Made by a program: the position numbers and the translations under genes
Origin: Chitinophaga sp. E66
GTDB lineage: Bacteria > Bacteroidota > Bacteroidia > Chitinophagales > Chitinophagaceae
Reading direction: 5' to 3'
DNA length: 64,000 bases
Assembly: GCA_019285755.1 (NCBI GenBank)
Contig: CP079103.1
Span: 3,658,001 to 3,722,000, forward strand
The notes under the pieces: model-generated
Database searches by the model: none
What the model saw: only the letters and a program-made list of their open reading frames with translations
Told to the model about the DNA's origin: nothing
In this document: positions 28,055 to 39,506 of the stretch, piece by piece
Numbering within the stretch: position 1 is the first letter of the stretch
Layout of the letters: every line of letters starts with the position of its first letter

Positions 28055-29386
28055 ATGCAAGTAGAAGTCACCAACAGGCAGATCATCAGGATCGCCGGCC
28101 CCATTTGCCTTTCCTGATCCTGCCGCAGATCAATCACCTCACCAATGCCGCCTTCCTGGGGCACCTGGGCGAGTTCCCCATTGCCGTGAACGGCATCGCG
28201 GGGATCTACACCCTGGTAATATATATGATCTCCTTCGGCCTTTCCAACGGGATGCAGGTCATGTTTGCCCGGCGTACGGGAGAACAGAATATCGCCGCCA
28301 TGGGCCCCATATTCAGCAACGGCCTTATCTTATCATTGGGGATGGCATTCCTGGGGATCCTGGTCACGGAAACCCTCGCGCCCGCGTTCTTCCGCGCCTC
28401 CCTCCATGACCCTCATATTATAGAAGCCGCTTCTGAGTTCACCCGCATCCGGATATGGGGCTCCCCTTCCTCCTGCTCATGCGGCTCTGCACCTCGCTTT
28501 ACATCGGAACCGGCAATACCCGCCTGCTGATCACCATCTCCCTGATACAGGAGGTGATCAACATCGTGTTCGACTATGGACTGATTTTCGGTAAACTGGG
28601 CATGCCCGCCCTGGGGCTTTACGGAGCGGCCTACGCCTCCATCCTGGCAGAGATCGCGGGCTTCGCCGCGGCCTGGTGCCTGCTGCTGCTCGGGAAGTAC
28701 CATGTTAAATACCAGCTGTTCGGTCGCCTCCGGCCCAGCTGGAGCGGATGCCGGAGCATCCTGATCATTTCAGCGCCCCTGGTCGTACAGTACCTTTTTG
28801 GCGTCGGCAGCTGGCTGGTGTTCTTCATATTCATCGAGCACCTGGGGCAGCGCCCCTCGCTATCTCCAATATGATGCGCAGCATCTTTGGGCTGTTCGGC
28901 ATCTTTACCTGGGCCTTCGGATCGGCCTGCAACACGATGGTCAGCAACCTCATCGGACAGGGCCGCGAAAGCGACGTCATGCCGATGGTCAAAAAGATCA
29001 TGAAGATATCGGTACTGTGCTCCACCGTGATTTGCATACTGATCAGCTTCTTCCCGCACCTGTGGCTGCGGATCTACACGACAGACACTACCCTTATGGC
29101 GGAAGCGCTTCCCTCTATGTATGTGAGCATGGTTGTGATGGTGCTGGCGTCCGTCACAGTCATTGCCTTCAACGGCGTAACGGGAACCGGCAATACGCGG
29201 ATCAACCTCGGGATCGAGGTGATCTCCGTAGCAATTTACCTGGTGTATTGCGTGGTCGTGGTGGAAATGATGCGCAGTCCGCTGCACTGGGCGTGGTTCG
29301 CGGAGTTCGTTTACTGGACCGCCATGGGCTCCCTGGCATGGGTGTACCTTAAAAGCGGCCGCTGGAAAGGTAAGAAGCTGGCTTAG
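28055..29386 (+). CDS. MATE-family efflux transporter
   Basis: About 445-residue inner-membrane transporter with around twelve helices, exporting drugs or metabolites by Na+ or H+ antiport. Family features are QVEVTNRQIIRIAGP at the N-terminus, LILPQINHLTNAAFLGHLGE, NTRLLITISLIQEVINIVFD in the middle and the repeated pattern GTGNTRINLGIEVIS in the second half. Three frame breaks: near 28108, near 28460 (in CTCC runs) and near 28857 (C run). ATG 28055 follows a TATTTTTG element. Substrate cannot be told from sequence. Confidence 0.9.
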
Positions 29387-29388
29387 CG

Positions 29389-30146
29389 CTACTGCATGTC
29401 TTCCAGCAGCTTCTTGCACTCGGCTTTGTAACCGGGATCGTCCTGGTAAATAGGACGGAGGCGCATCATTTTGTTGAGGACTTCCATGGCCTGGGTCTCC
29501 TGGTTATTCTGCCGCAGGGCAATGGCGAGGTCGAGGTAATTAAGGACAAAGGAAGGGGTCAGCTGCCGGCACTTCTCGTAATTGGCGATCGCATCTTCGA
29601 GGGTGGCGGCGGGCATACCACCGAACAGCACTTTGGCGGCGGCTTTCTCGATGGAGCTGAGGTTATAAATATCGAAATTCCATTTGCCGAGCAGGTGGAA
29701 GGCTTCGCCGTAGTCGGGTTTGAATTTGATGGCCAGGTCCACGTATTTCTTAACTTCCTTCGCGGCAGCCACTTTCTCTTTAGCGCCGGAAATCTGCGCG
29801 ATGCGTGCCAGGCAAGCGCCATGGCGTAGTTGGATTCGGGGTTTTCTACATCCACCTTCATGGCTTCATACGCATAGATCTTCGCGTTGTTGAACCACTC
29901 CATCTTGGCGGCTTTATCTTTCTGCCTTGCACCTTCGCGGCTGCAGATCAGGCTGCTCTGGTTGAAGGCGGTAACATTGCCGGGATCGGCCTGGAGGATG
30001 TCTTTATAAACTTGCAGCGCTTCGGTTTCCTTCATCTGCAAGACCAGCTGTTTGGCCTGGGCTAACGATTCATCGACCGACTGACCGGCCGAAGCGAGCG
30101 CCCACAAAGCGGCGCAGCAGAGCAAAAAGGTTTTCTTAATAAGCAT
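29389..30146 (-). CDS. Exported TPR-like protein
   Basis: About 252-residue exported protein with a signal peptide (MLIKKTFLLCCAALWALASA) followed by tetratricopeptide-like helical repeats: LAQAKQLVLQMKETEALQVY, YKDILQADPGNVTAFNQSS, YVDLAIKFKPDYGEAFHLLG and NYEKCRQLTPSFVLNYLDLA. The layout resembles the RMD1-like TPR proteins seen in Bacteroidota, likely a periplasmic scaffold. One base is missing near 29810. It converges on the MATE gene, with 2 bp between the stop codons. Function not known. Confidence 0.75.
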
Positions 30147-30250
30147 AGGAACTTGAATTTAACGGGTTCCCAAAAATACACAATTTCCTTGCCCGGCAGC
30201 ATGCGGTGCCTGCTTTCTACACGGGCGGCTGATGTATAACGTTCCTTGCC

Positions 30251-30600
30251 TCAGTATTGTTTCTCCAGCGCCACGCAGACCAGGCCAGGTCGCCCCCGAA
30301 CGGCGGCGCCTGCTTGCGCAGCGTCACCTTCGAATAACGGATGACCGGAAAGCGGGCCTTCACTTTCTCTGAAATATCATGCACCACCTGCTCCAGCAAT
30401 GCCTGCGGTTCGGCCATTACTTCTTTTGAAATAGCATAGAGGGCTTCATAGTTAACGGACTCCGCCAGCTGCGAAGGGTGTTCGGGTTCGTTGAGCTGTA
30501 CGAGCACATCCAGCAGGAAATGATTGCCGATGATGCGTTCTTCCTGGTAAAACCCGTGATGGGCGAAGAAACGGACGCTTTCCAGCGAAATGGTAAGCAT
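30251..30600 (-). CDS. folB: Dihydroneopterin aldolase
   Basis: Folate pathway enzyme cleaving 7,8-dihydroneopterin to 6-hydroxymethyl-dihydropterin and glycolaldehyde. Typical features are SLESVRFFAHHGFYQEERII near the N-terminus with the conserved Gly and Glu, VNYEALYAISKEVM, LLEQVVHDISEKV and the catalytic Lys segment YSKVTLRKQAPPFGG. One base is missing near 30269, after which the frame ends SAVALEKQY with a stop at 30251 (about 117 residues, normal length); the unrepaired frame runs to 30217. ATG 30600 is used; the TTG two codons upstream is unlikely. Confidence 0.9.
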
Positions 30601-30615
30601 ATACAAAGTTTAAAA

Positions 30616-30643
30616 AGAAAGGCTGACTTGAGGGTCAGCCTTT
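30616..30643 (-). terminator. Terminator after trxB
   Basis: A 10-bp stem (30618-30627 with 30634-30643) is followed on the minus strand by CTTTTTAAAC. It lies 12 bp past the trxB stop and just before folB. Confidence 0.8.
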
Positions 30644-30655
30644 CGTATGTATGGA

Positions 30656-31645
<990 letters not shown>

Positions 31646-32479
31646 TTATTTCGGAATTATGATCCTTTCAAATGTTACGCTGTAGCCGCCCCAGTACCCT
31701 TTTGCGCCGGAGACGTTGCCCGGTGCGCGGGTCTCAGGCCCCAGGGGTCTTCCCCCTCTGCCCAGGCATTGCCTGCGCTGCGCCAAAAATCGTAGGTACG
31801 GTGGTCTACGTTACAGAACTTCAGCCACACGGTATCTCCCTTTCCGAACACGCCCTGCGGCGCGTCGCCGCTCCTGTCTACCCTTCCCGGAGGGGAATGT
31901 CTACCGTTCCTTTACCGAGGCTGCCGGCAGACAGCGGATGCATGCCGGGCAGGTAGTTACCGCCATTGCGGGCGGTGAAGTACCGGGCGTAGGCGCCGTG
32001 AGCCCCGGTAAGCCGTACCATCAGGTTCCCGAAGCGCTCCAGGCCGAGTCTAGCCGGAGACTGTGGGCGGGGATGGTAGTGATGGCGGTGAGTCTTTTCC
32101 CTTCCGATTCGATCGTCAAGGTATAACTTTTACCCGTTTCCCCGCGAAAAGCGTCCGACAGACGGGCCGTGTCTACGGTATACACCCAAAACGGCTGCCC
32201 GTCGGCGCCTGTCAGCTCGTACTCCCGCAGTTGTTGGGACTGCGGTCCGTTAGAGACGGAGACGAGGGCGCCATGGATCCAACCGCTGGTGTTGCCGGGC
32301 GGCAGGGTTCCGGCGAAGTGCGCCTGGTTGCTGCTGAGCATGACCATGGGGTATCCGTTTTCTTCTATGATGCCTTCTACGACGGGGAGGATCGTATCGG
32401 GTTGCTGTCCTGACTGTCCTTTTTCACAAGCTGAACCTATCATGGTGATGAGGACCAGTGTAAAAGATGCCTTTCGCAT
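31646..32479 (-). CDS. DUF4249 family lipoprotein
   Basis: About 280-residue outer-envelope lipoprotein: signal MRKASFTLVLITMIGSAC with lipobox IGSAC, then a beta-rich DUF4249 domain (PVVEGIIEENGYPMVMLSSN; YELTGADGQPFWVYTVDTA; KSYTLTIESEGKRLTAITTI). It ends near GYWGGYSVTFERIIIPK with a stop at 31646, a typical family ending. At least three bases are missing between 31730 and 32045. DUF4249 genes usually sit beside a TonB receptor, but none is adjacent here. ATG 32479 lies 7 bp after a TATTTTTG element. Function unknown. Confidence 0.8.
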
Positions 32480-32486
32480 AAGATTG

Positions 32487-32494
32487 CAAAAATA
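32487..32494 (-). promoter_or_regulatory. Candidate -7 element of the DUF4249 gene
   Basis: The minus strand reads TATTTTTG, ending 7 bases before ATG 32479, so the mRNA may be leaderless or nearly so. Confidence 0.45.
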
Positions 32495-32570
32495 AAGGGT
32501 TGAGAGGAGAATTTCGAATAGGAAGGTATGAAAGGCGTCTATGCGCCTATAACTGTAGTCTATGGGTATA

Positions 32571-32605
32571 AAAAAAAGCATCCCGCCATTTCATAGGCGG
32601 GATGC
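32571..32605 (-). terminator. Terminator of the primary sigma factor gene
   Basis: A 10-bp perfect stem (32578-32587 with 32596-32605) is followed on the minus strand by seven T. Confidence 0.92.
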
Positions 32606-32640
32606 TTTTATCCCAGAATCAGTTAATTAATAAGTGTCGA

Positions 32641-33496
32641 TTATCCCAAGTAGGATTTCAGTGCGCCGCTATAGCGGGCTTTCTGCAGGCGCTTGATGGC
32701 CCTTTCCTTGATTTGGCGGATACGTTCTTTCGTCAAATCATACTTCTGTCCTATTTGTTCGATCGTTGCGCCGTTTTCACCATCCAGACCAAAGTACGCG
32801 TTTACGATTTCCGCTTCGCGGGGCTCAGGGATTTGAGCACGCGGCGGATTTCTTCGCGAAGAGAGTCCTGCATCACATCATCGTCTGTCACGTCGCCGCC
32901 TTCCAGAAGGTCGCCCATGGCCACGTCTTCCGCTTCGTGAACGGGAGCGTCGAGAGACATGTGGCGGGTATTGCTTTGGAAGATGTTGTTGATTTCCGAC
33001 TCGGACATTTCCAGGATTTCGGCGAGTTCTTCGGTAGAAGGCTCGCGTTCGTTTTCCTGTTCGAATGCCATGTAGGCTTTATTCGCTTTATTATAAGTGC
33101 CGATTTTGTTTTGCGGCAGGCGGACCAGACGGCCCTGTTCTGCCAAAGCCTGCAGGATGGACTGGCGGATCCACCATACGGCGTAAGAGATAAACTTGAA
33201 ACCCTTGGTTTCGTCGAACCGTTGTGCCGCTTTGATCAACCCTAAATTGCCTTCATTAATGAGGTCGCTGAGGCTTAAGCCCTGGTGCTGATATTGTTTG
33301 GCGACGGATACAACGAACCGGAGGTTCCCGGTCGTTAATCTTTCGAGAGCGCGCTGGTCCCCATTTTAATACGTTGGGCCAGTATCGTCTCTTCCTCTGG
33401 AGTTAACAAAGGGATCTTCGAGATTTCCTGGAGGTATTTTTCTACCGCCTGCGAATCACGATTGGTGATCTGGGTGGCAATTTTAAGTTGCCTCAT
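32641..33496 (-). CDS. rpoD: Primary sigma factor (RpoD/SigA type, Bacteroidota)
   Basis: Housekeeping sigma-70 factor recognising the TAnnTTTG promoters of this phylum. At about 286 residues it is the short Bacteroidota form without the long region-1.1 and spacer. Visible regions: 1.2 ([20 protein letters not shown]), 2.1-2.4 ([40 protein letters not shown]), 3 ([18 protein letters not shown]) and 4.2 ([20 protein letters not shown]). Two bases are missing (near 33358 and near 32820, the latter between LKSLSP and [17 protein letters not shown]). ATG 33496 begins [16 protein letters not shown]. It has its own strong terminator. Confidence 0.96.
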
Positions 33497-33887
33497 ATAT
33501 TTAAAAGTATTGGTTTACGAATATTATACTAACAAGCCGAAAGATAATTTTGTTGTAACATTTAAATGGTATATCTTACACGGTTGCGAAATTAGCCTGC
33601 AAAGATCGTGCTAATCCCCACTCTTCCAAATATCACTGATATGGTTTTGAACTTGGGTTACGGACCGGGGTAAGATGCCTGTTACGCATTCATTTTCAAT
33701 GATCGGGCACTTTATCATAACGGCAATCGTAGCGGACTGCTATAACAAAGTACAGTGTATAAACGGATTTTAATAGCTTTTTAGTCGCTATTTTGAAGCC
33801 TTTATGCAAATTTTAACAATTGAAAAATATCTGAATTCAAATTAATATTCTCACTAATTTATTCACCTACTCATTGCGTTTTTTTCA
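33497..33887. other. Divergent intergenic region of sigma factor and threonine aldolase
   Basis: 391 bp, AT-rich, containing the promoters of both divergent genes. On the minus strand TATCTTTC near 33542 departs from the -7 consensus by one base. Near 33770-33790 an imperfect ATAGC/GTCGCTAT inverted repeat occurs. No gene is seen. Confidence 0.4.
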
Positions 33888-34900
33888 ATGGATTTCAGGA
33901 GCGATACTTTCACACAACCCACCCCAGCCATGCTGGAGGCCATGCTTAACGCCCGCACCGGCGATGATGTTTTCGGAGAAGACCCTTCCGTTCAGGAACT
34001 GGAAGCCAGGATGTCAGCCCTTTTTGACATGGAGGCAGCCCTTTACTGCCCTTCCGGCACAATGAGCAACCAAATTGCCATCAAAGTCCATTCCCGCCCC
34101 GGCGATGAAGTCATCTGCTCTTCCCTCGCACACGTATACATATACGAAGGAGGCGGCATAGCTTTCAACTCCGGCGCCAGGCCCGCCCCATAGACGGCGA
34201 CCGCGGTATGATCACCGCCGCCGATGTGGCAGCGGCCGTCAATCCGACAGACGATGACCACAAAGCCATCACCTCCCTCGTCTGCCTCGAAAACACCTCC
34301 AACCGCGGCGGCGGATGCTGTTACGACTGGGACGAGATCCTCCGCATCCGGCAAACCTGCATCGACAATAACCTCCGCCTGCCTGGACGGCGCCCGGCTG
34401 TTTAACGCCCTCCTCGCTACCGGCCAGTCACCCGCCGATTACGGCCGTACCTTCGACAGTATCTCCGTCTGCCTCAATAAAGGGCTCGGCTGCCCAATCG
34501 GGTCCGTACTATTAGGCTCCCGCGAATTCATCCGCGAAGCCAAACGCATACGGAAGAAACTGGGCGGCGGCATGCGCCAGGCCGGTTATATGGCTGCTAC
34601 CGGCATCTATGCGCTCGACCATCACATCGACCGCCTCGCCGAAGACCACGCCCACGCCAAAACCATAGCGGCGGCATTGCTGGAATTGTCCTTCGTAGGG
34701 CATATGCTCCCCGTAGAGACCAATATCCTCATCTTCGCCGTGCACGGCGACTGGACGCCCGTCAAGTTCCGCGACTATCTTGCCAAACACGGTATCCGCG
34801 TCATGGCCATCTCCCTACACAGGTCCGCATCGTCACCCATCTCGGCATTACCCACGAAATGGTTAAGCATACCGTGGAAGTCATCCGTTCCATGTCCTGA
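33888..34900 (+). CDS. ltaE: Low-specificity L-threonine aldolase
   Basis: PLP enzyme cleaving L-threonine or allo-threonine to glycine and acetaldehyde. N-terminus MDFRSDTFTQPTPAMLEAM and GDDVFGEDPSVQELE are diagnostic; the PLP Lys lies in SVCLNKGLGCPIGSVLLGS, and LHLDGARLFNALLATG recovers the conserved D-G-A-R. Three bases are missing (near 34188, 34378 and 34817). Repair gives about 338 residues, ending HTVEVIRSMS. ATG 33888 is the first start. Followed by a terminator; single-gene unit. Confidence 0.93.
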
Positions 34901-34923
34901 CGACCGATAATAAAGACAACGCA

Positions 34924-34962
34924 AACGGCCGGCCGGGTGAATCCCGGGCCGGCCGTTTTTTC
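34924..34962 (+). terminator. Terminator between threonine aldolase and lipoprotein gene
   Basis: A long GC-rich inverted repeat (ACGGCCGGCC at about 34925-34934 pairing with GGCCGGCCGT at about 34947-34956) ends in six T on the plus strand. Confidence 0.85.
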
Positions 34963-34975
34963 ATTTCGTCAAAAA

Positions 34976-35518
34976 TTAATCTGCTATACCGTAGTATTTC
35001 ACCACTGCGTGATAATCTTTAAAATCAACCGGTGCCGTTTGGCGGGCGTTCACGATCTTGCCTGCCGGCACCACGAAAATGCGCAGCTTCCTGAACTTAA
35101 CCTGCTGGATGTAGGCCGCACCATTGTGCCCGTTGAGGCGGATTGCCACAACATACTGCCCCGCTGTCGCAGCCGGGTACACCAGGTACCTGGTGTCGTA
35201 CAATCCGCCGGAACCCAGGCCGGGCATTGGATACCACGCTGTCGCCAGTTCCACTTCGGGATTATAGTAAATGAGTATCATGCTGGAGTCTACCCTGCCC
35301 TGCGTGATGTTAAGCGTCAGGTTCAATGCGCCACCGGTGATGGTTTGAGCGCCGTAGTTAAAGACAGTCACGTCGGCGTTGCCATCTTTCCCGTTATCGC
35401 CTTTCGGCCCGGGATCGCCCTCTTTTGAGCAGGCGGAGAACATCAGTACCAGTAAAACAGGAAGGAGCCTGAACAAGGCTACGCCTGATCGAAGGGGAAC
35501 AAGTGTGAAATGTTTCAT
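34976..35518 (-). CDS. Lipoprotein with short collagen-like segment
   Basis: A 180-residue protein, intact. The N-terminus is a lipoprotein signal (LFRLLPVLLVLMFSAC, lipobox FSAC then S). Immediately after the Cys comes a short Gly-x-y stretch, GDPGPKGDNGKDGN, of the collagen-like type. The rest is beta-rich (LNLTLNITQGRVDSSMILIY, YDTRYLVYPAATAGQYVVAI) without recognised domain. Probably an outer-membrane surface lipoprotein; the Gly-x-y region may be a spacer. It has no operon partner and faces the threonine aldolase terminator. Confidence 0.7.
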   Translation of the reverse strand: MKHFTLVPLRSGVALFRLLPVLLVLMFSACSKEGDPGPKGDNGKDGNADVTVFNYGAQTITGGALNLTLNITQGRVDSSMILIYYNPEVELATAWYPMPGLGSGGLYDTRYLVYPAATAGQYVVAIRLNGHNGAAYIQQVKFRKLRIFVVPAGKIVNARQTAPVDFKDYHAVVKYYGIAD

Positions 35519-35699
35519 GATTGGAATATGTGATGGATTTATAAGCTGTTGGGGTGTTCAGGAAATCAGCTGCACGGTTTCAGGGATCGGGCGCAAAGAT
35601 AACGGGCCAGATGGCATCCTAGAAGGGGGAATGGAAAACCGGCGGCAATCATTGTATCTCCGGAGGGAATTACACAATTGGCGGAAGTATTTATAATAA

Positions 35700-35723
35700 A
35701 AGCGGCGCCTGAAAAAGCGCCGC
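35700..35723 (-). terminator. Terminator of the SusC/D locus
   Basis: A 7-bp stem (35702-35708 with 35717-35723) lies 45 bp past the TlpA-type stop; the minus strand continues TTTTATTATAAA. It closes the long minus-strand locus. Confidence 0.7.
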
Positions 35724-35767
35724 CGTTAACTGTCATTTCAATCTGAATCTATTCTTTTATTACAGTG

Positions 35768-37129
35768 CTATTTTTGGTTCATGGCGGCCAGCAACAGCGG
35801 CTTCAACTCGGGCGTCGAAGGGCGCGGAGCGTCGACCGTCACGATCTTGCCTTCCTTATCGAATACCATAAAACGGGGATGCCGTTGATTTTGTAATATT
35901 CCATCATGTCTTTATTTGATCCGGCGAAAAGTTGCATGCCGGTCAGTTCCTTTTCTTTCACGAATGCTTCCCACTTCTCTTTATCAGCGTCCTTATCCAC
36001 GGAAATGCTTACCACCGCGATGTCCAGGCCTTTCACTTCTTCTTCGAGCTTTTTCAGGTGAGGGATCTGCTCTTTGCAGGGGCCGCACCAGGTGGCCCAC
36101 ATATCCACCAGTACTACTTTCCCTTTCAGGCTGGCGAGAGATACGGTTTTACCGTTGATGTCCTTATAGGAAAAATTAAATGCCTTCACGCCTTTGGCGA
36201 AAGACGTAAGGTCTTTCACGGCACGCTCATAACGGGCTTTCAGCGAATCGGTCACCAGCAGGTGCTGATAAGGCTTCATACCATCGATGAGCGCAGCCTG
36301 GTCACGGTAACCGCCGAGGCCGCTTACTACATACATGCCTTTAAGGGTATCATTGCCGAGGGCTTTCATCATATCGTCCTTATTCGGTCTTTCTCCTTTA
36401 CCCATCACGCTGTACATGGCGTATGCGCTCATCCTGCGCACTCCGTCACCCAGCTTCAATACGCGGGTATCGGTATATTTAACCGACTGCACGATCTGGT
36501 TGTAATAGGCAGGGTATTGTTCTTTCTTCGGGTGCTTGGAACGGGGCATGAACAGGAAGTTGATAGCCGCTGCGTCAACATCGTTTACCATCACAAAACG
36601 CATCAGATCATCGAACTGCTTGTTGCCGCTACTTTTCATGTTTCTGCGGAACGCTTCGTACTTGGGCATGAATGATTCGAAGATGGGGAAGAAATCTTCG
36701 TACGTACCGCGGTACTGGGTACCCAGCCATGAAGGATTACCAATCTCCTCATATACCGCCTGCCAGGATGCCAGCAATTGGTTTTCTTTTGAACCACCGC
36801 TCAAGGTCGCTTTACTGCCGCGGATGTTCATTTCGATGGTGGCGTTACCTTTCACGTATATGCGGTGATTCAGCATATTCACGTTACTGTTATCGGACAC
36901 ATAGTAAAACCCTTCCTGTGGGTTCACTACAGAAAATGCGAATGCGCCTCCTGCCATGGTTTTAGCAGTAGCGATCTGCTCCAGCGAGCCATTATCGGGC
37001 ACGGAAGAGATACATGGTCTTAGGACCTTTGGCATCCGTAGTGCCCTGGATGCCCACGGTGGGCAATATAGTGCCGAAGCTCTTTAAGGTGGCAGCCATG
37101 GCTGCGAGGAAGAATATCTTTTTCATCAT
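35768..37129 (-). CDS. TlpA-family thioredoxin-domain protein
   Basis: About 453-residue exported protein: signal peptide (MMKKIFFLAAMAATLKSFG), an N-terminal beta domain of DUF4369 type (about 25-120, IYVKGNATIEMNIRGSKATL), a helical middle, and a C-terminal TlpA/AhpC-type thioredoxin domain with active site WATWCGPCKEQIPHLKK. The end, recovered after one missing base near 35870, reads NGIPRFMVFDKEGKIVTVDA and stops at 35768. A second loss lies near 37012. Last gene of the SusC/D locus; these fused thioredoxins are thought to act on periplasmic thiols, but the partner here is unknown. Confidence 0.88.
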
Positions 37130-37142
37130 CGTACTTTAAAAA

Positions 37143-37169
37143 CAGGTGCAGGCGGATGGCCTGCACCTG
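37143..37169 (-). other. Intercistronic hairpin between PKD-like and TlpA-type genes
   Basis: A perfect 11-bp stem (37143-37153 with 37159-37169) with a 5-nt loop and no T tract. It may stabilise or partially attenuate the operon mRNA. Confidence 0.6.
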
Positions 37170-37206
37170 CGTAGATAGAATTATGGCTGGTTTTTGATAT
37201 TATAAA

Positions 37207-38714
37207 CTAATAGCCGCCGGCACGGGAACGGAAAGTAACCTCCACCGGATCCGCGAAGCCTCCGTGTGTGGTTGTACCTGCTGCTTGCGGAACAGAACCC
37301 TGTGAATTCGTCTTGAAGAACCGGAGCGTACCGCCGGTAGCCGGGCGCGACGGGTTAAATGTAGCCACCATCAGGTTACTGCGGTAATCCACATAAAGAC
37401 TGTTATTGGGAATGTTGGCAGGAAAGTACATGTACTTGATTTTCTCGCCAAAATCTTCAACCAGAAGTTCCCGGTTAGCATCAGGAAGATAAGCGTAAAG
37501 CTTATTGCCGCTGCCGTAATACAACGTAGCGTAGTTGGGGTCTGCGGCAAAATATTTGGCATTCGCAAAGTCTGCGCCCACGTTCATTTTCTTGAAGATC
37601 GATTGTTCCAGCGTAGTCGGATTGAACATGGTAAACCAGTATTCGCCTGCATCGTTCTTTAGCACAGCAAAAATATTACCGCCTGTGGCGGTACGGCTCA
37701 TCCAGACCAAATCCATCTTCACATCGCTGTAATCAAATTTGGCCGAGGTCGGTGTAAGTAACAGGCTTGCGTAAGAATCTCTGTCCTGCGTGCGGATCCC
37801 CACACGGGCGAAACGGCGCTTTTCCACATCGAACATAGTCAGGTAATCCGTCAGGCCGGTGCTGGCAAAGTTGAAATGACGGCTCGGTTTGAACGGTGCA
37901 TTTTCGCCCTTCACGTGGTTGGCAGGCGCGTTGAGAATAAAGATGGAAGAAAGCGTATGAACATAGATATTATCGTTCGCATACATACCGTAAAGTACCC
38001 AGCGACCAGAACGCTTCGGGCAGGAAGCCCTGCGGAATGCGGCCGAAGCAAAGGAACGATATGTTTTTGTTCAGTTCCCATTTCAGCGTATTACGTTCGA
38101 GAGAATTCGTACCGGTGGTAGTGGAAATAAAGAACTGGTAGTCGCGGTTTTTCGTTGCGGTATGCAGCCCTAAAGGCTTCCCGATCGGTCGCGGGTAATT
38201 GGTATTGAATACCGTTAACACGTCCGTATACAACTTTGTGGAATCGGCGTTCACTCCGTCGAATGCGAGCATATCCAGGCGGGAAGAATCGCCCAAAGCG
38301 CCCAGCACCATGAATCCCTCGTAAGCGGCCGTCGTTATTGTGAGCTTGAACCGCTTCTCATAGCTGACGCCGGTCGTTTTATCCTTGATATAGTAGGCCG
38401 CTGTATACTGGCCGACATTCAGGTTGTCTACCGGTTTATTGAAATCCCTTGTTTCATTAATTACCTGCACCGCATTGAGCGATACTTCAACTACCCATTT
38501 GTAGGAATAACGCGTGGTATCGGAACCATCGCCCGCATCCTGGGTGAGTTTGATTTCAGGCGCAACCGAAGCGTATCTCCCAGTTTGGAGAACACTTCTG
38601 CAGGCAGCGAAATGGCCGCCTCGTTGATTTCCTTGTAGTCGTAGTTTCCTTTGTCTTTCATACAGGCGCTGCCAGGATGGCCATCGCCGCGGAAAGGAAA
38701 ATATATTGCTTCAT
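37207..38714 (-). CDS. PKD-like family lipoprotein (SusC/D locus)
   Basis: About 500-residue surface lipoprotein. Signal MKQYIFLSAAMAILAA then Cys (recovered by one missing base near 38664) and CMKDKGNYDYKEINEAAISL, the usual start of the PKD-like family accompanying SusC/D and DUF4843. The middle carries a PKD-type fold region (FKLTITTAAYEGFMVLGALG); the C-terminal half resembles a beta-propeller (YASLLLTPTSAKFDYSDVKM, TLYYGSGNKLYAYLPDANRE). At least three bases are missing, near 38664, 38530-38560 and 37985. It probably binds the imported ligand at the cell surface. Confidence 0.82.
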
Positions 38715-38723
38715 GTTGATGAA

Positions 38724-39487
38724 TTAGAGGTTATTGAACACAGATCCCATCGCCATTTTGGTGCCGTCGTCTTCGTATACAGGCGTTCCGGCATCTTCCA
38801 TATCCTGGAGATACCTCGCCATGGCGCCACCTCCAGACGTCACGAAGCTGATATTGGAAGTGGGCCCGTAAGGCGGATTGAAGTCGGCTTCGAAATTAAA
38901 CCCGAACAATTCGGTCATCAGTTGTGCCTTCTTGGCGGTAAATTTTCCGAAGTAAGCGTCCAGCCATCTTTGCGGCTGAATAGCCGTAGCGGTTACAAAG
39001 ATGCGGAATACATCCAAGGGCATTTTTTAGTATCCATATCGCGGATGGCAAAGTTCGTCTCGAAGTTGCTATTAGGCACCAGCTTCAATCGCATCAACAA
39101 CTTTTCGCTTACCATATCCGGCGTACGCAGCACTTTTACATACAACGTATCATTCAAAGAATTAGCCCTGATCACGGAAGACAAAATTGTCATATGCTTG
39201 CCAAGCACGGCCGTTGATCCGGTGTCGGCCACCACTTCAAAGGAACGATCAGTCGGATGCATCCTGCCGGCCACACTCACAGGGATCTTCACGATGAAAG
39301 TATCGGCTTTCAGGTAGAGGAATGAAAACGCCACGGAATCATAAGGCGAAGGCTCACGGCCCGTCGTACCTCTGGCTCCTTTGAAATAGATAGTACTGCT
39401 TTCATCATATTGCGTGAGCGGAGATTTCTTGCACGCGCCCATCAATAGGATAAGGGCTATCGGTAAAAGGTAAATTCGCTTATTCAT
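38724..39487 (-). CDS. DUF4843 domain lipoprotein
   Basis: About 254-residue lipoprotein. Signal MNKRIYLLPIALILLMGAC with lipobox MGAC; then YDESSTIYFKGARGTTG and YDSVAFSFLYLKADTFIVKI, characteristic of DUF4843, and a C-terminal part ending YEDDGTKMAMGSVFNNL. One base is missing near 39022 (after DMDTK). It lies between SusD and the PKD-like gene, the standard order of this kind of locus. Presumed accessory substrate-binding component on the outer membrane surface; no ligand known. Confidence 0.88.
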
Positions 39488-39506
39488 GATTTGGTTGCAT
39501 TGAAGG

